Source: Candidatus Sodaliphilus fimicaballi
Lineage (GTDB): Bacteria; Bacteroidota; Bacteroidia; Bacteroidales; Muribaculaceae
Length of the DNA: 13,113 nt
Direction: 5' to 3'
Assembly (NCBI GenBank): GCA_018065165.1
Contig: JAGHTV010000368.1
Span: 1-13,113 of the forward strand
Shown here: piece after piece, positions 7,804 to 13,113 of the stretch
Position numbering within the stretch: position 1 is the stretch's first letter
How the letters are laid out: each line of letters opens with the position of its first letter
Notes under the pieces: generated by a model
What the model saw: only the letters and a program-made list of their open reading frames with translations
Told to the model about the DNA's origin: nothing
The model's database searches: none
Position numbers and translations under genes: made by a program

Positions 7804-8257
7804 CAATGCAAATGAAACACATCACAAATAAGCAGGCATTATGTAAGTTACAGCCGTCAATGAAAAGACGCTGCAGCATGCACGACTATAGCGAACCGGG
7901 AATATACATGTTTACCCTCACTGTTGAAGGACGCAAACGAATCCTCGGTACGCTCGTCGGCGACCTTAATGCCACCGATGGTTCAAACAACAGTCCAAGA
8001 ATAGAGTTGACTGCACTTGGACAAGAAGTAACAAAATGCATTTATAACATTTCCCTCTATCATCCATCAGTTGAGGTTTGGAAACACATAGTGATGGAAG
8101 ACCATATACATGTGCTAGTGTGTAAGAGAGAAAATAGAGAAACATCTAGGACAAGTAATTGCAGGCCTAAAGGCAGGTTGTAGCAAGGCATACTGGACAA
8201 TATACCCCAAGCTATCGCTTGAGGCACATAGCCGCTATGACAACTTAAGCAACGACA

Positions 8258-8300
8258 CCACTAGCAACAACGGCATAAACAACAGTGCCACTAGCAACAA
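8258..8300 (+). repeat. Approximate 30-nt in-frame repeat in the RAYT linker
   Basis: CCACTAGCAACAA occurs at 8258-8270 and again at 8288-8300, exactly 30 nt apart, keeping the frame. It encodes a low-complexity TSNN-type linker between the HUH and tyrosine segments, and further ACTAGC and GACAAC fragments lie around it. Such short repeats vary in copy number by replication slippage. Confidence 0.6.
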
Positions 8301-8331
8301 TAGTACTAGCATTGACAACAACGGCAATGTG

Positions 8332-8351
8332 CCCGAAGCGACCGCTTCGGG
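8332..8351. repeat. Perfect GC-rich palindrome inside the RAYT coding region (REP-like)
   Basis: Arms CCCGAAGCG (8332-8340) and CGCTTCGGG (8343-8351) are perfectly complementary with a 2-nt centre. It is read in frame as PEATASG. It is the most GC-rich inverted repeat I see in the window and lies in an otherwise AT-rich, low-complexity gene segment. RAYTs are known to recognise REP palindromes, so an inserted REP-like unit is a reasonable inference. I found no second copy in the window. Confidence 0.6.
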
Positions 8352-9001
8352 TGACAAGCGCAAGCCTCTCTTTGAAAAAGGCTATCACGACCGCATACTT
8401 TCGCGATATGGTCAACTTGAGTTACTAAAGCGATACATCGACGACAATCCCCGCCGTCTTGCCGTAAAACGGCATATGCCACAACTATTTAGAAAATACT
8501 TACATGTGGTCATAGGAAACCAGGAATATGCTGCCTATGGAAACATCTTTCTTTTGCGCGAACCCGAGAAAGTACAAGTTGTAGTCCATAGAAAAGACTC
8601 TACCGACGAACACCAGAAACACATGAAGCAGTGGGAAACCGTAGTGAATAATGGCGGTGTGTTGGTTTCCCCATTTATCAGCGCTCGTGAGCGAGAAGCA
8701 CGAGATATGGCACGGCAATACGAAGGAAAACTTATAATACTCAAAGAAAATGGATTCCAAGAGTACTTCAAACCATCGGGATGGGAATTTAACTATTGTG
8801 TCACTGGTAAGCTTTTGCTACTGGCACCATGGGCTCATCACAACCAGCAGACTACCATTACACGTGAGCAGTGCATGTCGCTAAACAATATGGCGTTGAG
8901 CATCTGCTCTTTAACCACCGAGGAAGCTCATATTATTCACGACAACAATAAAGATTAATATTTTTTATAATTGTTGTATGGGTGATTTGAGCAAGTTTTG
9001 C

Positions 9002-9009
9002 TATCTTTG
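9002..9009 (+). promoter_or_regulatory. -7 promoter element upstream of the GHL10 gene
   Basis: TATCTTTG matches TAnnTTTG and is identical to the -7 box of the RAYT promoter at 7796. The -33 box is unclear: TTTG at 8986-8989 is too close (12-nt spacer), and only weak candidates lie near 8974-8980. A start near 9015 would leave a leader of almost 90 nt. Confidence 0.55.
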
Positions 9010-9034
9010 TAGGTTGATAATTATGTTTAAATTT

Positions 9035-9064
9035 TTCCTGGTAAGTATTTAATACTTAAGGGAA
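9035..9064 (+). promoter_or_regulatory. Leader hairpin / palindrome before the GHL10 gene
   Basis: TAAGTATT (9042-9049) and AATACTTA (9051-9058) form a perfect 8-bp inverted repeat around one base. As RNA, TTCCT (9035-9039) can also pair with GGGAA (9060-9064), one pair being G-U, across a small internal loop. It lies in the predicted 5' leader and could be an operator or an RNA control element. No riboswitch family is recognised, and no T-run follows, so it is not a terminator. Confidence 0.45.
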
Positions 9065-9102
9065 CCGAACAATGGAATATCCATTAATAAAAACCATAAT
9101 AA

Positions 9103-11742
9103 ATGAAAAAATTTAACCTCTCAATGGCTCTCGTGCTCATAATGCTCGCTATGAGCAATATAGCAGCACAAGCAGCCCAATTCATGACTCCTAAGAGCGA
9201 GTTCCGCTCGGCTTGGGTGGCTACCGTATGGTGTCTTGACTGGCCCGCCGAGGCTTCGCGCGGTACTGGCGAAGTTAACGCCACAAAGATGAAACAACAA
9301 CTCAACGTGTTGCTCGACTCGCTGCAACGCAACAACTTCAATGCCGTGAACTTGCAGGTGCGCTCAATGTGTGACGCATTCTACAAGTCAAGTTACGAGC
9401 CCTGGTCAAGCTACATCAGTGGTACTCGTGGTGCGGCTCCTGCATTTGACCCACTGGAGTATGCTGTTGCCGAGTGCCACAAGCGCGGTATGGAGTGCCA
9501 CGCTTGGGTTAACCCCTATCGCTTCTCAACTGGTAGCGACTGGAACACAGCTCAAGACCAAGAATTGAAAAACAATGGCTGGCTGCTGACCGACGGCTCT
9601 ACAACTATTCTTGACCCCGGCCAGCAACGCACCATCGACCGTATCGTAGCCGTGTGCAAGGAGATCATCTCTAACTATGATGTTGACGGTATCCTATATG
9701 ACGACTACTTCTACCCCAACGGTATTCCTAGCAACAGCACTGCTGGCGACTACAAGGAATGGCAGCAAAGCGGCACATCACTGTCGCTGGGCGACTGGCG
9801 TCGCGACAACGTGAACCGCTTGGTCAAGGCCGTGTATGATATGATTCAGGAAACTCGCCCCGAAGTGCGTTTTGGCATCTCTCCCGCCGGCGTTGCCGCT
9901 TCATCGTCAAGCGTAGCGTCGAAGTATGGCGTTGAGCCTTGCCCCAGGGGCAGCGACTGGCAGTATAACGGCATCTTCAGTGACCCTCTGGCATGGATGA
10001 GCAGCCAAACTATTGACTACATGTCGCCCCAGATATACTGGACAACAGTAAGTTCAAGCAACCCCTTTGAACCCATTGCAACCTGGTGGAACAAGATGGC
10101 AAAGACATTTGGTCGCCACATGTTTGTATCACACTCTATTTCAAGTCTCACCAAGAGTAGCAAGGGAACAGCCAATCCCCAACCACTGAGCAACTACAAC
10201 CAGGAGTATATGTACGACGAGTTTGCCAACGAGGTTGAAATCACTCGCGTGAGCAACCTTGACAACGCTCCCGGCTCGGTATTCTACTCTTGCAAGTACC
10301 TGTACAATCTGGGTGCTCCCGAAGCTCTTGCCAACTTCCTGAAGCGCACAGCCTATAAGTTCCAGGCCCTGCCTCCCGCAATGCCCTGGAAGACCGGTAA
10401 CAACCCTGGTAAGGTGAAGAACCTGGCACAAAGTGGCACCAACATCACTTGGGAAGGCTATGACAATGTACGCTACACCGTGTATGCGTTCCCCAAGACA
10501 ATGGCTCACGACAACTTTGAGAAGAATGTAGAGTACCTGCTGGGTATGAGCTACAATACAACCTACGCAATTCCCGCCAAGTATCAGCAAGGCTACCAGT
10601 ATGCAGTGTGTGTACTCGACCGCGTGGGCAACGAGTATGAGCCTGAATTCCTGGGCGACAGTTATGACCCACTGGCAGCGCCCGTGCTGGTAGCTCCTGC
10701 CGACGGTTCGACCAACTATGCTCCATTTGACTTCACATGGCAGCCCGTTGAGAATGCTACAAGCTACACCGTCGAGGTGGCAAGCGACGCTGCATTCTCT
10801 AATGTACTGGGCACTGCAACTGTTACTGGCACAAGCGTATCGACCCGTGAGTTCAAGAACCTGGAGAGCGGAGAGGTACACTACTGGCGTGTACAAGCCA
10901 GTGCCGAGGGTTGGGCTAACGGCATAAGCCTGCCTCGCACAGTTACTCCCATCTTCCTGGAGATTACCAAGCCTGCCAACGAAGAGAAGGCTCTTGAGAC
11001 AACTCTCACACTGGAGTGGAACACACCCGACGCTACTACCGAGGCTACACTCAACATCGCCACCAAGGCCGACATGAGTGCTCCCGTATATACAGTGAAG
11101 GCTACTGGTGGCTCACATCAGGTTCCCGCCGGCAATCTGGGCGACGGTACCAAGTACTATGCACAAGTATCTCTCGTCTACAACGGCGAGCAACTCATCT
11201 CACCAGTTGTAGAGTTTACTACAATGGTCAAGGCTCCAACATTTGATTGTCCTGCAAGCAGTGGTGCAGCAGTTTATAGCGACGACTTCTTGAGTGTAGT
11301 TATGCAACCCGAAGCAGTAAGTTATACAGTCGAGGTGTCTAACTCGGCAACCTCATGGGGCCGCACACGCTTCATCCAGACCATCAACGAAGGTTCAAAG
11401 GTTAACGCTCCTGCAGGAGAAATCAAGGTAAGCAGCAAACTCCTGGCCGATGGCACTACCTACTATGCTCGTGCTAAGGCGACTTACCTAGACAACGACG
11501 GAACTAACCGCTCAACCGACTACTGCGAGATTGTACCCTTTGTGTACCACGCAACTACACGCCCACATGGTGTTAAGGGCGACATTAATGGTGACGGCAT
11601 TGTTGATGTTGCCGATGTCAATGCAGCCATTGACATGATTTTAAGTCTGCAGCCCAACAAGCCCGAAGCCGATGTAAATGGCGACGGCAAGGTTGATGTG
11701 GCCGACTTGAATGCTATCATTAACATCATCCTGGGGTTGTAA
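9103..11742 (+). CDS. Secreted GHL10 (DUF187) glycoside-hydrolase-like protein with Ig/FN3-like modules and C-terminal dockerin
   Basis: Predicted extracellular glycan-active protein, 879 aa. A signal peptide (MKKFNLSM, hydrophobic 8-22, AQA near 22-25) precedes a GHL10 domain (PF02638, TIM-barrel, as in E. coli YngK) at about 30-395. Family marks are KSEFRSAWVATV (31-42), NAVNLQVR (80-87), HAWVNPYR (133-140), DVDGILYDDYFYPN (193-206), FGISPAG (257-263) and YMSPQIYW (306-313). The acidic pair in YDDYFYP is a candidate active-site element; substrate is unknown. Four beta-sandwich segments of FN3/Ig type follow at about 435-518, 525-617, 618-707 and 709-815, with typical YTVEVA and YYA-V strands. 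Residues 826-879 form a dockerin-like double calcium loop (GDINGDG, ADVNGDG). A -7 box and leader hairpin lie upstream; GGTTAA repeats follow the stop directly. The domain call is firm, the biochemical activity is not. Confidence 0.92.
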   Translation: MKKFNLSMALVLIMLAMSNIAAQAAQFMTPKSEFRSAWVATVWCLDWPAEASRGTGEVNATKMKQQLNVLLDSLQRNNFNAVNLQVRSMCDAFYKSSYEPWSSYISGTRGAAPAFDPLEYAVAECHKRGMECHAWVNPYRFSTGSDWNTAQDQELKNNGWLLTDGSTTILDPGQQRTIDRIVAVCKEIISNYDVDGILYDDYFYPNGIPSNSTAGDYKEWQQSGTSLSLGDWRRDNVNRLVKAVYDMIQETRPEVRFGISPAGVAASSSSVASKYGVEPCPRGSDWQYNGIFSDPLAWMSSQTIDYMSPQIYWTTVSSSNPFEPIATWWNKMAKTFGRHMFVSHSISSLTKSSKGTANPQPLSNYNQEYMYDEFANEVEITRVSNLDNAPGSVFYSCKYLYNLGAPEALANFLKRTAYKFQALPPAMPWKTGNNPGKVKNLAQSGTNITWEGYDNVRYTVYAFPKTMAHDNFEKNVEYLLGMSYNTTYAIPAKYQQGYQYAVCVLDRVGNEYEPEFLGDSYDPLAAPVLVAPADGSTNYAPFDFTWQPVENATSYTVEVASDAAFSNVLGTATVTGTSVSTREFKNLESGEVHYWRVQASAEGWANGISLPRTVTPIFLEITKPANEEKALETTLTLEWNTPDATTEATLNIATKADMSAPVYTVKATGGSHQVPAGNLGDGTKYYAQVSLVYNGEQLISPVVEFTTMVKAPTFDCPASSGAAVYSDDFLSVVMQPEAVSYTVEVSNSATSWGRTRFIQTINEGSKVNAPAGEIKVSSKLLADGTTYYARAKATYLDNDGTNRSTDYCEIVPFVYHATTRPHGVKGDINGDGIVDVADVNAAIDMILSLQPNKPEADVNGDGKVDVADLNAIINIILGL
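11578..11739 (+). repeat. Dockerin-coding repeat, copy 1 (in the GHL10 gene)
   Basis: Codes for the last 54 residues of the GHL10 protein: two EF-hand-like loops of D-x-N-x-D-G-x-x-D type separated by a helix (AIDMILSLQPNKPEA). Copy 2 is at 12671-12832. By hand alignment, the proteins differ at three residues (all Ile/Val/Ala exchanges) and the DNA at about 23 of 162 bases, mostly silent and concentrated in the first half. Confidence 0.9.
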
Positions 11743-11768
11743 AGGGTTAATAGGTTAATAGGTTAACT
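11743..11768. repeat. GGTTAA-type short tandem repeats after the GHL10 gene
   Basis: Starting directly after the stop codon are three units: AGGGTTAAT, AGGTTAAT and AGGTTAACT. The same unit recurs at greater length after the LRR gene (12836-12918). No stem-loop with a T-run is seen here, so a conventional terminator between the two dockerin genes is missing. Confidence 0.8.
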
Positions 11769-11800
11769 GAGTAATTAAGGATCTATATCAATAAATTATT

Positions 11801-12835
11801 ATGAAGAAAATTATTTTTGCTTTACTCATGGTGGTTGCCTCGTGGTGTTCGGCAAGCGCTTATGATTTGCTTGAAGGCGGCATTGCCTATGATTATGCAT
11901 TCGGCGAAATGCGTGTGGCTCACCTCGACTCCTATAAGGGCGACATAGTGATTCCCGAACAGGTGAAATATAATGGTGCGATGCGCAGTGTCACATCGAT
12001 AGATTCCCGTACATTTGATGGGACTGCTGTCACATCGGTGAGGTTCCCCTCGACGATGAGGTATGTTTATGATTTGGCTTTTAATAGCTGTAAGCAACTC
12101 AAAGCCGTCTACCTCAACGAGGGTTTGATATTAATGGGGGCAAATATGTTTAATGATTCCAGCTTGCCCAGCATTGAAATTCCCAGTACTGTAACAAAAA
12201 TCAGAGACCATTGCTTCTACAATTGCGATAACTTGACAAGTGTGGTCGTGCCCGATAATGTAATTGAATTGGGAATGTGTGCTTTTATGGAATGTGACAA
12301 ACTGGAGAGTGTCAAACTCAGTGAGTCGCTCACCGAGATTTCTTATTGCCTTTTACGCGATTGCCCGTCATTGAAGACTGTTGTTATCCCCGACAACGTG
12401 ACCAAGATAGGCGGTTCTTGTTTCGACGGTAGTTCACTCCAGGAACTTGTTATCGGCAAGTCGGTGAATTTTATTGATGACCTGGCATTGAGGTTCAAAA
12501 ATCAACCTGTTATTAGGATGCGTTGCACAATTCCTCCCACGGCCAGCAGTCAGGGCCTTAGGACTAATACTGAAATCCATGTGCCTAAGGGGTCTTTGGC
12601 GGCTTATAAGGCACATTCTTATTGGGGACGTTTCATCATAATTGATGACGAGCCTGCACCGGTTGCGCCCGGCGACGTGAACGGCGATGGCATTGTTGAC
12701 ATAGCCGACGTTAATGCTGTTATTGATATGATTTTAAGTCTGCAACCAAACAAGCCCGAAGCCGATGTAAACGGCGACGGCAAAGTTGACGTGGCCGACT
12801 TGAATGCTATCATCAATATCATTCTGGGATTGTAA
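11801..12835 (+). CDS. Secreted BspA-type leucine-rich repeat protein with C-terminal dockerin
   Basis: Predicted secreted or surface protein, 344 aa. The signal peptide (MKKIIFALLMVVASWCSASA) has probable cleavage after residue 20. Residues about 45-275 are BspA-type leucine-rich repeats (LRR_5, PF13306), repeating units such as L-x-x-V-x-I-P-x-x-V-x-x-I-x-x-x-x-F-x-x-C: FPSTMRYVYDLAF, IPSTVTKIRDHCFYNC, VPDNVIELGMCAFMEC, IPDNVTKIGGSCF. The repeat array ends in the typical cap VPKGSLAAYKAHSYW. Such proteins often bind host or microbial surfaces; the ligand here is unknown. Residues 291-344 are a dockerin-like double EF-hand nearly identical to that of the upstream GHL10 protein. The gap from the GHL10 stop is 58 nt, with GGTTAA repeats and no clear promoter, so the two may be cotranscribed. 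Codon use in the LRR part is more AT-rich than in the genes before 6224. Confidence 0.92.
   Translation: MKKIIFALLMVVASWCSASAYDLLEGGIAYDYAFGEMRVAHLDSYKGDIVIPEQVKYNGAMRSVTSIDSRTFDGTAVTSVRFPSTMRYVYDLAFNSCKQLKAVYLNEGLILMGANMFNDSSLPSIEIPSTVTKIRDHCFYNCDNLTSVVVPDNVIELGMCAFMECDKLESVKLSESLTEISYCLLRDCPSLKTVVIPDNVTKIGGSCFDGSSLQELVIGKSVNFIDDLALRFKNQPVIRMRCTIPPTASSQGLRTNTEIHVPKGSLAAYKAHSYWGRFIIIDDEPAPVAPGDVNGDGIVDIADVNAVIDMILSLQPNKPEADVNGDGKVDVADLNAIINIILGL
12671..12832 (+). repeat. Dockerin-coding repeat, copy 2 (in the LRR gene)
   Basis: Codes for the last 54 residues of the LRR protein (GDVNGDG and ADVNGDG loops). The differences from copy 1 are Ile/Val, Val/Ile and Ala/Val. The second loop and C-terminal helix are identical in protein and nearly so in DNA. 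Both copies end in LGL and the stop, and both are followed at once by GGTTAA repeats. Confidence 0.9.
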
Positions 12836-12918
12836 AAGGTTAATGGGTTAACTGGTTAATGGGTTAACTATTTAACTGGTTAAAAGGTTAATAGGTTAAC
12901 TGGTTAAAAGTTTAATGG
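12836..12918. repeat. GGTTAA-type short tandem repeat array after the LRR gene
   Basis: About ten degenerate 7-9-nt units directly follow the stop codon, mixing GGTTAAT, GGGTTAACT, GGTTAACT, ATTTAACT and GGTTAAAA. Several contain the palindrome GTTAAC. The units match those after the GHL10 gene. The array is non-coding on both strands as far as I can see; a role in mRNA 3' ends, protein binding or slippage-driven expansion is possible. Confidence 0.85.
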
Positions 12919-12966
12919 TGCTTTAAACCCCTTTGATAGAAAAGTAAATTTTTAAACCTCAATAAC

Positions 12967-13010
12967 GGGAATTGGGGCAGCAACAGAACACTGCTTCAAT
13001 TCCCATTTTT
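12967..13010 (+). terminator. Terminator-like hairpin just upstream of the last gene
   Basis: A stem of 14 pairs: GGGAATTG (12967-12974) with CAATTCCC (12997-13004), continued by GGGCAG (12975-12980) with CTGCTT (12991-12996; two G-U pairs), around a 10-nt loop, followed by A and five T. It fits an intrinsic terminator for the LRR or dockerin transcript. Because it ends only 12 nt before the next ATG, it may instead lie in that gene's leader as an attenuator. Confidence 0.8.
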
Positions 13011-13022
13011 AGAAACGGTAAT

Positions 13023-13113
13023 ATGGTAAAAGTAAATGATATCGTGCGTTTTCTCAACGACATAGGTGGCGGACGAGTTACACGCATCGAGGACAAGATG
13101 GTATATGTAGAGG
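13023..13113 (+). CDS. DUF2027 / Smr-domain-type protein, 3'-truncated by window
   Basis: Only the first 30 residues are visible: MVKVNDIVRFLNDIGGGRVTRIEDKMVYVE. The pattern (VNDIVRFLNDIGGGRVTRI, then a strand) matches the start of Bacteroidetes DUF2027 proteins, which often end in a Smr (MutS2-like) nuclease domain. The function is unknown, and the Smr domain cannot be seen here. The ATG at 13023 is chosen because the hairpin and T-run end at 13010, leaving no room for an earlier start. The frame is open to the window end. Confidence 0.7.
   Translation, partial: MVKVNDIVRFLNDIGGGRVTRIEDKMVYVE

Larger units (their letters stand above)
7860..8958 (+). pseudogene. REP-associated tyrosine transposase (RAYT, Y1/HUH) with extra C-terminal Rossmann-like domain, frameshifted
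   Basis: Relative of IS200/IS605-type Y1 transposases, in which RAYTs cut and join single-stranded DNA at REP palindromes. The frame from ATG 7860 gives MKRRCSMHDYSEPGIY, the RAYT N-terminus, then the metal-binding HUH motif (HIH in MEDHIHVLV, bases 8103-8111). Near 8121-8131 the frame must shift +1 (one extra base): the old frame stops at 8181-8183, while the new one reads REKIEKHLGQVIAGLKAGCSKAYW without a break. A linker rich in Asn/Ser/Thr follows (about 8240-8325), then YHDRILSRYG and RYIDDNP, whose Tyr is the likely catalytic residue. The last about 140 residues form alternating beta/alpha sequence (GVLVSPFIS, KLIIL, KLLLLAPW), which I compare with DprA/SLOG Rossmann folds by inference. 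A sequencing error or programmed +1 shift could also explain the break; no standard -1 slippery signal fits. More AT-rich than its neighbours. Confidence 0.82.

Noticed and set aside
7752..7859. Longer N-terminus for the RAYT gene starting at 7752, 7806 or 7812
   Set aside because: 7752 lies inside the terminator loop and upstream of the predicted transcription start near 7809; 7806 is also upstream of it, and 7812 would be nearly leaderless. The recognisable RAYT N-terminus begins at 7860.
8121..8140. Programmed -1 ribosomal frameshift signal
   Set aside because: The required shift is from frame 0 to the frame one base downstream (+1), and no standard X-XXY-YYZ heptamer with a downstream structure fits it.
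7860..8958. Complete insertion sequence with terminal inverted repeats and target duplication
   Set aside because: I could not find matching ends or a target duplication around the gene. RAYTs are usually single-copy domesticated genes without such ends.
10141..10896. Minus-strand open frame of 251 aa within the GHL10 gene
   Set aside because: A shadow of the forward gene with composition typical of antisense frames; no motif, and no promoter seen.
11801..12835. Cellulosome component in the strict sense
   Set aside because: A dockerin-like module is present but there is no cohesin, scaffoldin or cellulase in the window, and classical cellulosomes are not known from Bacteroidales.
12836..12918. 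CRISPR array or telomere-like repeat
   Set aside because: Units are 7-9 nt and degenerate with no spacers, so not CRISPR; the location directly after a gene in a circular-type chromosome gives no reason to think of a telomere.

Overview
The window looks like a chromosomal segment of a Bacteroidales bacterium, probably a gut-associated relative of Muribaculaceae, Prevotella or Bacteroides. Evidence: promoters of the Bacteroidetes type (TTTG about 20 nt upstream of TAnnTTTG), A-rich leaders mostly lacking Shine-Dalgarno sequences, a menaquinone methyltransferase, BspA-type leucine-rich repeats, a secreted protein ending in a typical Bacteroidales C-terminal tail, and a closing DUF2027/Smr-type gene. 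The family is an inference; no rRNA or tRNA is present to fix it. Every gene I can support is on the + strand.

Positions 1-6224 are a tightly packed housekeeping run: phoH (5' end outside the window), purC (purine synthesis), menG/ubiE (menaquinone methylation), pfkA (glycolysis), two small coupled lipoproteins of unknown function, a short-chain-type polyprenyl diphosphate synthase, and a TatD-family metal-dependent nuclease. Gaps are 13-51 nt, and two junctions overlap by 4 nt (ATGA). Tandem inverted repeats (6217-6251, 6275-6300) close this run.

Positions 6300-7780 hold an independently promoted secreted protein of 425 aa. It has seven 'S/T-x-D/N-G-x-x-x-x-G' motifs, suggesting a beta-propeller, and ends in a strong intrinsic terminator whose T-tract also supplies the -33 box of the next promoter. 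Positions 7796-8958 hold a REP-associated tyrosine transposase (RAYT, Y1/HUH type), broken by a +1 frameshift. It carries a low-complexity N/S/T linker, a perfect REP-like palindrome inside its own reading frame, and an extra C-terminal Rossmann-like domain that I compare with DprA/SLOG proteins.

Positions 9000-12920 hold two secreted proteins, a GHL10 (PF02638) glycoside-hydrolase-like protein with Ig/FN3-like modules and a BspA-type LRR protein. They end in almost the same 54-residue dockerin-like double EF-hand module, and each is followed directly by GGTTAA-rich short tandem repeats. No cohesin is present. The pair looks like extracellular or cell-surface proteins sharing an anchoring or calcium-binding tail, possibly spread with its 3' flank. 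The last gene (DUF2027/Smr-like, cut by the window end) starts 12 nt after a terminator-like hairpin, which could be either the end of the preceding unit or an attenuator.
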